From Peptostreptococcus russellii (GTDB lineage: Bacteria; Bacillota; Clostridia; Peptostreptococcales; Peptostreptococcaceae): a stretch of DNA of 64,000 nucleotides. Positions within the stretch are counted from its first letter, which is position 1; every line of letters starts with the position of its first letter. Positions 14,002-22,465 of this stretch are shown piece after piece. The stretch covers positions 1 through 64,000 of the forward strand of contig NZ_JYGE01000003.1 in assembly GCF_003012055.1 (NCBI RefSeq), in the 5' to 3' direction. The notes under the pieces were generated by a model. The model saw nothing but the letters and a program-made list of their open reading frames with translations, was not told where the DNA came from and did not search any database. The translations under genes and the position numbers were made by a program.

Positions 14002-14019
14002 TTGGCATGATACTTGCAT
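14002..14019 (+). promoter_or_regulatory. Sigma-54 (-24/-12) promoter of the prd operon
   Basis: TTGGCATGATACTTGCAT has the invariant GG (14004-14005) and GC (14016-14017) separated by exactly ten bases and closely fits TGGCAC-N5-TTGC. It lies about 100 bp before the first prd gene. Proline reductase operons in Clostridioides are known to use sigma-54 with PrdR, which supports this call. Confidence 0.85.
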
Positions 14020-14122
14020 TATAGTATGATAGATAAAAAAAATGATAGATATTTATTAAAACAATACTAACTCTATCTACTAATTATAATTTTATAGAAT
14101 ATTTTTTATAGGAGGCGATATT

Positions 14123-15367
14123 ATGGGGTTGGGTCCGAGTATCAAGATGACAACGCTGCATCACTTTAACTGCCCAATTACGAGGCTTTTACGAAATGAA
14201 GAAAATCTTGAGTTTGTAGGAATAATAGTAGATGGAGTATCAGAAGTATATGATGATAAAGTCTATACTGCCAAAAGAACAGCAGATCTTGCACAAGCAA
14301 TGAGAGCCGATGCTGCAATAGTATCTATAGATGGATGGGGAAATCACCATGTGGATTTTGTAAATGTAATAGAAGAATTAGGTATAAAAAATATTCCCTC
14401 AGTAGGTCTTAGTTTTATAGGTCTACAGGGGAGACTTGTGTGCACTAATAAATATGTAGACTGTCTAGTAGATTTTAATAAGGGAGAAAGTGGTTATGAA
14501 AACTGTATTGTAGGAGATAATAATCTTACTGAATACGATGCTATGAAAGCTATAGCACTCCTAAAATTAAAGCTAAAAAGATCAGGAAAAGAAGTGGATA
14601 GTAAAGAATTTGAAAAAAAGATTTTAAAAAGATTGCTATTTAAAGAGTATGATATTAAAAAAGTTGAGTTTGGAGATGAAACTAAAATTTCTAGGTCTCT
14701 ACTTACAATAGATAAAGATATAGCAGACAAGTTTAAAGATATGGAAGAAAGAATAGAAAATATAAAAGTCAATATAATAAAACCTTTTGAACATAATATT
14801 TTCGTTAACTCTAATTTGGATTTTATGCCAATTGCCTGCAAAGTTAGAGGGGAGTTGGGAGAGGGGATTAGCTCTTTATTGTCCGGAGTAAGTCTTATGT
14901 TGACAGGTGTTGAAAAAGTATCTGGCTATCAACCTTCGAATATTGGTTCATCAGAAGGAATGTTAGACAAGATAGTGAAATTTGGTCAAGATGGAACTCC
15001 AGAAGCTTCTGATTATATAATCCATGTAGATATTGAGTTTAGAGAGGGAGAAGGAAGAACAGCAGAGGGAATAATGGCAGCACATAAAATAGCTGATATG
15101 ATTCTTTCTGATATAAGAAATGAAATTAAAAAAATAGATGATATCCCATATAGAAAAGAAGAGTTTTATGACTTAGCTAAAGAAAATAAAAGAAAAGTAG
15201 TTCTAATAAAGATTGTGTCTGGGCTTGGAAATATGTATGATACATCAATGTTTCCATATGAGCCAGGTGGATTTATTGGGTCTAGACAAATGATGAATTC
15301 TAGTAATCTTCCTTATGTAATTTCACCTAATCAATGCAAGGACGGAGCTATACATTCATTGTTATAA
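14123..15367 (+). CDS. PrdE-PrdD fusion protein, proline reductase-associated
   Basis: 414 aa. Both halves resemble PrdA (16738-18516) but in swapped order. Residues 1-145 (LGPSIKMTT...FVGIIVDGVSEVYDDKVY...GWGNHHVDFV) match the PrdA segment after its cleavage site. Residues about 220-414 (DFMPIACKVRGELGEGISSLL...SSEGMLDK...DGAIHSLL) match the PrdA part before cleavage and end at the residue corresponding to the cleavage Thr. PrdE and PrdD are separate genes in C. difficile, from memory. The pyruvoyl-forming Cys is absent: Gly2 after the initiator Met takes its place, so it is unlikely to form the cofactor. First gene of the operon; GGAGG RBS. Confidence 0.75.
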   Translation: MGLGPSIKMTTLHHFNCPITRLLRNEENLEFVGIIVDGVSEVYDDKVYTAKRTADLAQAMRADAAIVSIDGWGNHHVDFVNVIEELGIKNIPSVGLSFIGLQGRLVCTNKYVDCLVDFNKGESGYENCIVGDNNLTEYDAMKAIALLKLKLKRSGKEVDSKEFEKKILKRLLFKEYDIKKVEFGDETKISRSLLTIDKDIADKFKDMEERIENIKVNIIKPFEHNIFVNSNLDFMPIACKVRGELGEGISSLLSGVSLMLTGVEKVSGYQPSNIGSSEGMLDKIVKFGQDGTPEASDYIIHVDIEFREGEGRTAEGIMAAHKIADMILSDIRNEIKKIDDIPYRKEEFYDLAKENKRKVVLIKIVSGLGNMYDTSMFPYEPGGFIGSRQMMNSSNLPYVISPNQCKDGAIHSLL

Positions 15368-15385
15368 ATTTAAGGGGGTATTCGA

Positions 15386-16678
15386 ATGCAAAAGATGTAT
15401 GAATTTCCACTTGTTCAAGGGGTGGGAGCAGCTAGTGAAGCAGTAGTAAATGAAGGAGAAAGAGTTTTAAGAGGTCAGTTGATAGCAAAATGTACAGATC
15501 AAAGTCTAGGACAAAATATTCATTCAAGTGTTACAGGAGTAGTAGATAATCTAGATAAAGAAAAAATAATTATTTTAGCAGATGAAGTTCAAAGTGATGA
15601 CTTTGTGAAGCTTAAATCTACAGATCCTTTGGATATTATAAAGGAGGCTGGGATAGTTGGTCTGGGAGGAGCAGGATTTCCAACTCATGTAAAGCTAGCT
15701 AAAGCCTTTGAAAAGGGTGGAGTTGTAATAGTAAATGCAGCTGAATGTGAGCCGATATTAGATCATAATATTGAATTTATAAATGAAAACCCTGATTATG
15801 TTATCAAAGCATTAAAAACAGTTATGAAAATAGTTAATGCCAAAGATGGGGTAATAGGTATAAAGAATCTACATAAAGAAGAGATAGATTTACTAAATAA
15901 AAATATAGATAATAAAAATATTTCAATAAAAGGGCTTGAAAATATGTATCCAATGGGAGAAGAAAGAGCTCTAATAAGAGAAGTATTAGGAGTAATTTTA
16001 GAAGTTGATAAATTACCGATGGCAGCAGGTTCTATAGTAATAAATTTGGAAACTATATGTAGAATACAGGAAGCCATAGATTTAAAGAAACCTTTGATAG
16101 ACAAGGATTTGACTGTTGGTGGAAAAATAAATGGTGATCTGATTAAAACTTTTAGAAATGTTCCAATAGGTACAAAAGTTGGCGAAATGATAGAAAGAGC
16201 TGCTGGCATATCTTCAAGTTATGGCGAAATCATAATGGGAGGGCCTTTTACAGGAAAGAGAACAACTCTTGATTCGCCAGTCGTTAAAACTACAGGAGGA
16301 ATTATAGTAGCAGAAGAATTCTGGAAGGGACCAGAAAAGATTGGCTTGTTGGTGTGTGCTTGTGGTGCTAATAAAGAAAGATTAAAAGAAATAGCAGACA
16401 GCATGGAATCTAAAGTAGTAGGTGTTGAATATTGTAAGCAAGCAATAGAAATGAAAAACAAAACTCATAAGTGTGAAAATCCAGGAGTATGTCCAGGACA
16501 AGTACAAAAGGTTATGGCTTTGAAGAAAGAAGGAGCACAGGCTCTTTTAATAAGTAATTGTACAGACTGTTCAAATACAGTTATGTCTTGTGCGCCACAA
16601 TTAAAATTGCCAGTATATCACTGTACTGATGGTGCACTTAGAGCAGTAAATATGAAATTGGTAAGAAGAATGAAGTAG
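15386..16678 (+). CDS. prdC: PrdC, RnfC-like electron transfer protein of proline reductase
   Basis: 430 aa. An RnfC/Nqo1-like core with GIVGLGGAGFPTHVKLA at about 89-105, NAAECEPILDHN (flavin/NADH-binding type region) at about 117-128 and a SLBB-like domain after that. The C-terminal part carries many cysteines (LLVCACGANK, KCENPGVCPGQ, SNCTDCSNTVMSCAP). It is thought to pass electrons from NADH to proline reductase, possibly coupled to Rnf. In C. difficile and C. sticklandii PrdC is a selenoprotein, from memory; here the frame has Cys throughout and no in-frame UGA. It starts 18 bp after the PrdE-PrdD gene with a GGGGG RBS. Confidence 0.85.
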   Translation: MQKMYEFPLVQGVGAASEAVVNEGERVLRGQLIAKCTDQSLGQNIHSSVTGVVDNLDKEKIIILADEVQSDDFVKLKSTDPLDIIKEAGIVGLGGAGFPTHVKLAKAFEKGGVVIVNAAECEPILDHNIEFINENPDYVIKALKTVMKIVNAKDGVIGIKNLHKEEIDLLNKNIDNKNISIKGLENMYPMGEERALIREVLGVILEVDKLPMAAGSIVINLETICRIQEAIDLKKPLIDKDLTVGGKINGDLIKTFRNVPIGTKVGEMIERAAGISSSYGEIIMGGPFTGKRTTLDSPVVKTTGGIIVAEEFWKGPEKIGLLVCACGANKERLKEIADSMESKVVGVEYCKQAIEMKNKTHKCENPGVCPGQVQKVMALKKEGAQALLISNCTDCSNTVMSCAPQLKLPVYHCTDGALRAVNMKLVRRMK

Positions 16679-16737
16679 AACTTTCCATCTCATTATAGAG
16701 GGATGTTAAGATAAATATTTTGGAAGGAGTGGTGAAA

Positions 16738-18516
16738 GTGTCAATAACACAAGAAACAGTAAAAGCACATTTGAAAGATCCAGCTATTTTCTGCTGCCGT
16801 AGAGATAAGGGGACTGTTATTAGTCCAGCAGATCTAGAAGACCCAGCTTTATTCGAGGATATGGTGGATGCTGGATTATTAACACTAACTGATGATGGTC
16901 TAACAATCGAACAGGTATTAGGAAAAACTTTGGTTGAGGATTGTGAGGCCTTGACTCCAATTACATCAAACATATTAGACGGTGTAAATGAAGTTGAAGA
17001 GTCTGTTGAAAGTGCAAAAAAGCCAGAAGAAATTGAAGTGATAGCCCCAGAACAGAAGGAAATATTTGGAGGAGGAAATGGTATGATTCATGTAAAAATC
17101 GACAAGTTAGAAGGACTTACTCTTGATATTCCAGCAGGAACTTCTTTAGGAGGTACTCCGCTTGCTGGAGAAGCTAGAAAAGCTGAAGAAAAAGTAGGCG
17201 AAAAAAAGGTTATAAGAAAATTATTAAAGCAGCATATAAAGATAGATGATGCCGAAATAGGAAAAGAAACTTCAATAAAAGATGGTAAGATAACTATAGA
17301 TGAAGAGATAGTGAAAAAAGCTGTTTTAGAAGATAGTCTATGCAAGAGTTTGACTCTAGATATTATAAAGCCTGAAGATCGTCATATATACACAGAAACT
17401 ATAATGGACGTTGTTCCTATAGCGACAAAAGTTGACGGTGAAATAGGTAGTGGTGTAACAAAGGTTGCAGACGGCGTAGTATTTATGCTTACTGGTGTTG
17501 ATGAAGATGGAGTCCAGATACATGAGTTTGGTTCTTCAGAAGGATATCTTGATGAAAAGATGTACTTTGGTCATCCAGGTTGTGCTGATGAAGGCGATAT
17601 AATAATTCGTTGTCATGCAGTAATAGAAAGACTATCAGGTATGACTAGACCAGGACCTTTCGCAGCTCACAAGTGTCAAGATTATATTATTCAGGCAGTA
17701 AGAGAAGAACTTAAGAAATATGAAGGTGAAGTAGTTCGTGAAGAAGTTTGTGAAGACGTTAGAAGAAAGGGTGCTCCTAGAGTTGTTCTAATTAAGGAAA
17801 TAATGGGACAGGGAGCAATGCATGATAATGTACTTTGCCCAATAGAACCTTGTGGAGTAGCTGGGGGACAGAAAAATGTTGATATAGGTAACGTTCCTGT
17901 ATTACTTACTCCAAATCAGGTAAGAGATGGTTCAATACATGCACTTACTTGTATAGGACCTGCAACTAAGGAAATGACTCGTCATTATATTCGTGAGCCA
18001 TTAGTTGAAGGACTTGCTACAGATAGTGAATTTGACCTTATAGGTGTTGTATTTGTAGGTTCGCCTCAGGTAAATGATGAAAAACTTTGGGTATCTGAAA
18101 GATTAGGATCTCTACTAGAAGGTCTAGATGTAGATGGTTGCATAATCACAACAGAAGGATTTGGAAATAACCATATTGACTTTATTGAACATATCGGTCA
18201 GGCTGGAAAGCGTGGAATTCCAGTAGTTGGTGTATCATTCTGTGCATATCAGGGACAGCTAGTTGTAGGTAATGAATATGCTACAGCTATGGTTGAAGAA
18301 AATATGGACATGGGCGGATTTGAAAATGACGTAGCTGGTTGCTCTTGTGTTACTCCAGAAGTTGCAGTACGTGCTATACAGATGCTTAAGAATGAAATGC
18401 TAGGAATAGAAATAAAGCCAGCAGAGAAAAAATGGAATAATGATGTAATAAATGCAAACAACAAACTTTTAGGTCTACCAGAGACAGAGCTACTAGATAG
18501 CGGTACTCTTCACTAA
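16738..18516 (+). CDS. prdA: D-proline reductase proprotein PrdA
   Basis: 592 aa from GTG 16738, chosen because GGAAGGA (16722-16728) lies upstream and the start MSITQETVKAHLKDPA matches other PrdA proteins. The proprotein is cleaved between Thr404 and Cys405 (IHALTCIGPATKEMTRHY) and Cys405 becomes the pyruvoyl group that binds D-proline. The N-terminus has a CCR motif, the middle a low-complexity linker, then PIATKVDGEIGSGVT and the VVLIKEIMGQGAMHDN core. The C-terminal subunit contains VGVVFVGSPQVNDEK and TTEGFGNNHIDF. It reduces D-proline to 5-aminovalerate with PrdB as a Stickland electron sink. One base separates it from the next gene. Confidence 0.95.
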   Translation: MSITQETVKAHLKDPAIFCCRRDKGTVISPADLEDPALFEDMVDAGLLTLTDDGLTIEQVLGKTLVEDCEALTPITSNILDGVNEVEESVESAKKPEEIEVIAPEQKEIFGGGNGMIHVKIDKLEGLTLDIPAGTSLGGTPLAGEARKAEEKVGEKKVIRKLLKQHIKIDDAEIGKETSIKDGKITIDEEIVKKAVLEDSLCKSLTLDIIKPEDRHIYTETIMDVVPIATKVDGEIGSGVTKVADGVVFMLTGVDEDGVQIHEFGSSEGYLDEKMYFGHPGCADEGDIIIRCHAVIERLSGMTRPGPFAAHKCQDYIIQAVREELKKYEGEVVREEVCEDVRRKGAPRVVLIKEIMGQGAMHDNVLCPIEPCGVAGGQKNVDIGNVPVLLTPNQVRDGSIHALTCIGPATKEMTRHYIREPLVEGLATDSEFDLIGVVFVGSPQVNDEKLWVSERLGSLLEGLDVDGCIITTEGFGNNHIDFIEHIGQAGKRGIPVVGVSFCAYQGQLVVGNEYATAMVEENMDMGGFENDVAGCSCVTPEVAVRAIQMLKNEMLGIEIKPAEKKWNNDVINANNKLLGLPETELLDSGTLH

Positions 18517-18517
18517 G

Positions 18518-18937
18518 ATGTTAAACTATCAAATAAATCCTGTACTAATGGGTGGAAAGGTGAAAAGTATTTCTGCAGAGGGAGTAGTAAAAATAAACCT
18601 TAATGGTAGACTAGGTGTTATTAAAGTTCCCCAAAATCTATTTATAAATAATGAAGAGTTGGACGTAGGTAAAAAGCTAAGATTCTTTTTTAGCTATGTA
18701 AAAGTAGTTGACAACTGTTTAGAATTTGATAATTCAGATCTTAATGCAGAATATGGAGTAGAACCAACATTATTAGGTGGCGTATTTAAAGAAGTTAATG
18801 ATACAGCCGTTGAACTTTCTATTATGAATGGACAGGGCAGTGTAGCTGTGCCACGTCGTTGGATTTTTACAGAGAAAGAATTAGAAGAAAATTTTAACTG
18901 CGAGTTATATTTAAGTTGCATAGAAGTGCTAAATTAA
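18518..18937 (+). CDS. CBO2463/CBO2479-domain protein of the prd operon
   Basis: 139-aa protein lying between prdA and prdB. It contains two tandem copies of a short beta-rich module: NPVLMGGKVKSISAEGVVKINLNGRLGVI at 7-35 and EPTLLGGVFKEVNDTAVELSIMNGQGSVA at 82-110, each followed by a conserved V(P/A)xxxFxxxxELxxGxxL-like stretch. Small proteins of this type occur in clostridial proline reductase operons (named CBO2463/CBO2479 in C. botulinum, from memory). Its exact role is not known to me. The start is 1 base after prdA, consistent with translational coupling. Confidence 0.7.
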   Translation: MLNYQINPVLMGGKVKSISAEGVVKINLNGRLGVIKVPQNLFINNEELDVGKKLRFFFSYVKVVDNCLEFDNSDLNAEYGVEPTLLGGVFKEVNDTAVELSIMNGQGSVAVPRRWIFTEKELEENFNCELYLSCIEVLN

Positions 18938-18976
18938 TATTACTCAAATATATATAAATTTAAGGAGGAAAATTTC

Positions 18977-19702
18977 ATGAAATTAACAGGCAAAGAAGGA
19001 ATGCAATCAGAAATATTTGTTCCGCTAACTCCTAAGGCAGTATTTACAGAATTAAAGAAGCCTTTAAGTGAGTGTAAGGTGGCATTTATTACTGCAGGAG
19101 GAATTCACATAAAGTCACAAACACCATTTAATACATCTGGTGATTTCTCATATAGAGCAATACCATTTGATACACCTTCATCAGAATTGATGGTTACTCA
19201 TGGTGGATTTGATAACTCTGATATAAACAAAGACGTAAATGCAATGTTCCCTATAGATAGATTACATGAATTAGTTAAAGAAGGCTTTATAGGCTCTTTA
19301 CCTAAAGAAACTTATACATTTATGGGCGGCGGAGGAAATGTTGAAAAATTCCAAAATGAAACTGGTCCTGAAATAGCTAAGAAATTAAAAGAGCAAGATG
19401 TTGATGTAGTACTTTGCACAGGTGGTTGTGGTACTTGTCATCGTTCTGCTACAATAGTAACTCGTTGCTGTGAAGAGCAGGGAATGAGCTGTGTTGTAAT
19501 AGCTGCACTTCCTCCAATCGCTCGTCAGCAGGGGGCTCCAAGAATAACAGCTCCACATGTTCCAATAGGATCAAATGCTGGAGAACCAAATAATAAGTCA
19601 ATGCAAACAGCAATACTAAAGGAATCTTTGGAATGGGTAAGAGATTGTCCAAGCTTCAATAATACAAAGATACTACCTTACGAATACAGACACAATGTAT
19701 AG
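18977..19702 (+). CDS. prdB: D-proline reductase subunit PrdB, Cys form
   Basis: 241-aa PrdB, the redox-active subunit of proline reductase, related to GrdB of glycine reductase. The active-site loop reads LCTGGCGTCHRSA, with Cys151 and Cys154, where characterised PrdB proteins have selenocysteine at the second position (CGTU-like, from memory). The codon is TGT and the frame is open. Other conserved parts: FITAGGIHIKSQTPFN near 38-53, HGGFDNSDI near 75-83, and IAALPPIARQQGAPRITAP. It acts with PrdA in D-proline reduction. AGGAGG RBS. A strong terminator follows at 19741. Confidence 0.93.
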   Translation: MKLTGKEGMQSEIFVPLTPKAVFTELKKPLSECKVAFITAGGIHIKSQTPFNTSGDFSYRAIPFDTPSSELMVTHGGFDNSDINKDVNAMFPIDRLHELVKEGFIGSLPKETYTFMGGGGNVEKFQNETGPEIAKKLKEQDVDVVLCTGGCGTCHRSATIVTRCCEEQGMSCVVIAALPPIARQQGAPRITAPHVPIGSNAGEPNNKSMQTAILKESLEWVRDCPSFNNTKILPYEYRHNV

Positions 19703-19740
19703 TATTTCAATTTTGCTTTATTAAAATAAATTCTCGAAAA

Positions 19741-19773
19741 ATAGTGGTGATACCAAAGTATCACCACTATTTT
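19741..19773. terminator. Bidirectional terminator after prdB
   Basis: ATAGTGGTGATAC and GTATCACCACTAT arms around CAAA. It separates the prd operon from the convergent DUF2798 gene. Confidence 0.9.
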
Positions 19774-19805
19774 GATTGGTGCTCAAAATAAAAATCAAAT
19801 AAAAA

Positions 19806-20042
19806 TTATTTTTCTACTATTTTATTTACTATTTTTTCAGCTAGAGGTATAAAAATATTAGCAAGTGGAACAGAGATAGCTGTACCTACAAGTGCAGATT
19901 TCAAGAATGCTATTAAAAAACCTTCTTTAAATCCATAATTTATTATTACCATTGCTAAAGAAATAGGTACAGAAATAAAAACAGCAGCAAGACATGAAAA
20001 AACAACGTTTCTGTATTTTTTATTGATTCTCAAAATGATCAT
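19806..20042 (-). CDS. DUF2798 family small membrane protein
   Basis: 78-aa protein with two predicted transmembrane segments (VVFSCLAAVFISVPISLAMVI at about 12-32 and ALVGTAISVPLANIFIPLAE at about 50-69), typical of the DUF2798 family. Function unknown. It is convergent with the prd operon and read from its own promoter in 20043-20310. That interval is AT-rich and holds nothing else I can support. Confidence 0.8.
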   Translation of the reverse strand: MIILRINKKYRNVVFSCLAAVFISVPISLAMVIINYGFKEGFLIAFLKSALVGTAISVPLANIFIPLAEKIVNKIVEK

Positions 20043-20310
20043 CCTTTCTAGAAATAAAAGAGATTTTATTGTATTATAAATAATGTATATACAATTTGAA
20101 AAATTCCTAATAATACAATTATACTATAAAAAACGCCCATTTAAATAGAAAATCAAGATAGATTAAATTTATTTTAAAAAAGTGTTACATAAAAAGATAA
20201 TTTGTATTAATCTATATATTATAGAATTAAATATTGTAGAAAAATAATTAAAATATTATAAATGTAGACTTAGTTTAAAGTATTAATACAAAGTTAGAGG
20301 GAGGTAAGAA

Positions 20311-21285
20311 ATGATAAAAAATAGTTGGTATGCAGTTCTAAGTTCAAGAGAAATAAAAAATAATAAACTTTTATCAGCAAAAAGGCTTGGAAAAAATCTG
20401 GTTTTTTTTAGAGGAAAAGATGGAGAATTATCTTGCTTTATGGATAAATGCCTTCATAGAGGTGCAGCTCTAAGTGGGGGTAAAATAAAAGAAAATTGTA
20501 TACAATGTCCTTTTCATGGGATTGAATATGATAAGGATGGAAAATGTGTATTTATACCTAGTGAAGGAAAAAGTTCTGAGAAAGATTTTTCGAGATTTAA
20601 TTTAGAAAAGTTTCCTGTAAAAGAAGTTAATGATATGATATATCTATGGTATGGAGATGAAGAAGTAATAGGAGAACCTGATTATTTTGATGAAGTATCC
20701 AAGGAAGGCTATGTTTATAGTGAACTAGTAGACCATTGGAAAGTACATTATTCAAGAGTAATAGAGAATCAGATGGATGTATCTCATCTACCTTTTGTTC
20801 ATTATAATACAATAGGAAGAGGTAATAAAACTCTTGTAAATGGTCCAAAGACGATTTGGATAGATGAAAATACCTTACAAACAAGTGCCAATAATGAAGT
20901 GGATAGAGGTCAAACTCCGCTAAAATCCGAGGAAAGTGTAATAAAAAGTACTAACTTAAAATTTAAATTTCCAAATAGTTGGCTAAATACTATAAGTGAA
21001 AAAATTATGGTAACAGCATATTTTGTTCCCATTGATCAAGAAAATACATTGCTTTATATCAGATTCTACAATAGGATAACACCTATAAAAGTTTTAAATA
21101 AGTTAATATCTTATATTGCTAAGTTTGCTAACCTTAAAATAGAGAGACAAGATAAAAAAGTGGTTGAAACTCAAATGCCAAAGGAAAGTTCGCTGAGAAT
21201 GGGTGAGATGCTTCTTTCAGCGGATAAAGCAATTATAGAGTACAGAAAAAGAAGAGAAAAATTAAAAAATAATATAGAGAATTAA
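20311..21285 (+). CDS. Rieske non-haem iron oxygenase-type protein
   Basis: 324 aa. The N-terminal Rieske [2Fe-2S] domain has Cys47-x-His49 (DKCLHRG) and Cys66-x2-His69 (QCPFHG). The catalytic non-haem iron motif appears at 153-164 (NQMDVSHLPFVH) with Asp156, His159 and His164. The layout matches ring-hydroxylating/O-demethylating oxygenases of the vanillate demethylase and related families. Such enzymes need O2, yet the surrounding genes belong to an obligate anaerobe, so it may act as an O2-scavenging or demethylating enzyme with an unknown reductase. No ferredoxin reductase gene is adjacent. Stands alone; GAGGTAAG RBS. Confidence 0.85.
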   Translation: MIKNSWYAVLSSREIKNNKLLSAKRLGKNLVFFRGKDGELSCFMDKCLHRGAALSGGKIKENCIQCPFHGIEYDKDGKCVFIPSEGKSSEKDFSRFNLEKFPVKEVNDMIYLWYGDEEVIGEPDYFDEVSKEGYVYSELVDHWKVHYSRVIENQMDVSHLPFVHYNTIGRGNKTLVNGPKTIWIDENTLQTSANNEVDRGQTPLKSEESVIKSTNLKFKFPNSWLNTISEKIMVTAYFVPIDQENTLLYIRFYNRITPIKVLNKLISYIAKFANLKIERQDKKVVETQMPKESSLRMGEMLLSADKAIIEYRKRREKLKNNIEN

Positions 21286-21369
21286 AGAAAAGATTTATGA
21301 AAATATAAGGAATTATTATTTGAAAACAGTAAATTAGCTCTTATTCTTTTATAATAGAAAGGAATAGTA

Positions 21370-21792
21370 ATGATTAAAAAATTTGAAATAGAAGATCTAG
21401 ATGAAATAATGAATATATGGCTAGAAACAAATATTTCAGCACATGGTTTTATAAAAGCATCTTATTGGAAAGAAAATTTTGAAATGGTAGAAGAAATGAT
21501 GATGAGTTCGGAAATATATTTATATAAGGAAGATAATAAAATATATGGCTTTATAGGATTAATTGATGATTATATTGCAGGTATTTTTATAAAAGATAAG
21601 TATCAATCGCGTGGAATTGGAAAGAATTTGCTAGACTATGTAAAATCCAATAGAAATAGATTACTTCTATCTGTTTATAATAAAAACAATAGAGCGATAG
21701 AATTCTATAAGAGAGAAGGATTTATAATAGTCAAGAATGAAATCGATGAAGCTAATAATGAGAAAGAATTTGTAATGGAGTGGCAGCTTTAA
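21370..21792 (+). CDS. GNAT family N-acetyltransferase, copy 1
   Basis: 140-aa acetyltransferase of the GNAT superfamily. The acetyl-CoA pyrophosphate-binding motif A reads KYQSRGIGKNLLDYVK (about 78-93), matching the R/Q-x-x-G-x-G/A signature. Motif B is LSVYNKNNRAIEFYKREGF. The N-terminal half carries the substrate-facing part (EIMNIWLETNISAHGFIKASYW), reminiscent of the YjaB/PhnO-like group, but the substrate cannot be named. An AGAAAGGAA RBS lies upstream. A near-identical copy is at 23899. Confidence 0.88.
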   Translation: MIKKFEIEDLDEIMNIWLETNISAHGFIKASYWKENFEMVEEMMMSSEIYLYKEDNKIYGFIGLIDDYIAGIFIKDKYQSRGIGKNLLDYVKSNRNRLLLSVYNKNNRAIEFYKREGFIIVKNEIDEANNEKEFVMEWQL

Positions 21793-21830
21793 AATATTTC
21801 TTATTGATATAAGGGAAGGAGAGTGTAGCT

Positions 21831-22094
21831 TTGTATACAGTAAATAAAATATTAATGGTAATTTTTGTTTCAGGGATGTTTGCCTGCTTTATAGCGATGG
21901 TTCTACTTTTAGCAAGTATGTTTGTAAAGAGCTTAAAGCTTAGGAGAAAATATTTAGCTATATTTTTTGTGATATCTATGGCAGTATTTTTTATCTCATC
22001 AATAGGATATACTAAAACATTATCAAAAGAAGAGATAAATGAGCTTCAGAAATATAATAGAGATATAAGAAATGATCAAAAGAAAATTGATTAA
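21831..22094 (+). CDS. Small two-TM membrane protein, copy 1
   Basis: 87 aa starting at TTG 21831, with GAAGGAGAG about 10 bases upstream. Two hydrophobic segments (ILMVIFVSGMFACFIAMVLLL at 7-27 and YLAIFFVISMAVFFISSIGYT at 41-61) and a charged C-terminal tail (KEEINELQKYNRDIRNDQKK). No family recognised. It forms a pair with the preceding GNAT gene and is duplicated with it at 24360, identical in sequence. Confidence 0.7.
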   Translation: MYTVNKILMVIFVSGMFACFIAMVLLLASMFVKSLKLRRKYLAIFFVISMAVFFISSIGYTKTLSKEEINELQKYNRDIRNDQKKID

Positions 22095-22234
22095 GAATTA
22101 TTTTAAAACAAAAAACTAGAAAGTAATAAAGAGATAAGGTAATAAAGATAAAAAATTCTAAAAAATAAACTAAAAAGAAAGTTATATATAAAATTGACTT
22201 TTTAAATAAATGATGATATTCATTATTTAATGAT

Positions 22235-22440
22235 ATAAATAGGCTCGGTAGGTAAGGCTACTATGAGGATACGGATTGTTGCCGCGAAGTAATGGAGACA
22301 TTATAAGTAGGTTTGAACAGTCAAGGTCGAGATTAAGGCCTTGAATAATACAATTTCATTGCCTCATAGAGTTAAAGCTCAAACAGGATTAATCGGTTTA
22401 TTACCCACAGATATCTTGGAGATTTTTGTTTTTTTATATT
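22235..22440 (+). promoter_or_regulatory. M-box (ykoK) magnesium riboswitch
   Basis: The leader contains AGGCTCGGTAGGTAAGGCTACTA, followed by ATGAGGATACGG, GTTGCCGCGAAGTAATGGAGAC and, further on, TGCCTCATAGAGTTAAAGCTC. These are the conserved pieces of the M-box Mg2+ riboswitch aptamer in the right order. A hairpin and T-tract (about 22410-22440) follow as terminator, just before mgtC. High Mg2+ would favour termination. The riboswitch looks intact although the gene it controls is broken. Confidence 0.85.
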
Positions 22441-22465
22441 ATTAAATGGAATAGGAGGTGCGTAT

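Larger units (their letters stand above)
21281..22169 (+). repeat. Direct repeat copy 1: GNAT plus small membrane protein
   Basis: About 890 bp nearly identical to 23808-24698, including upstream leader, both genes and downstream non-coding DNA. The GNAT copies differ by one residue (Ile versus Val) and the membrane proteins are identical. The two copies flank the M-box/mgtC/csaA segment. Confidence 0.93.
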
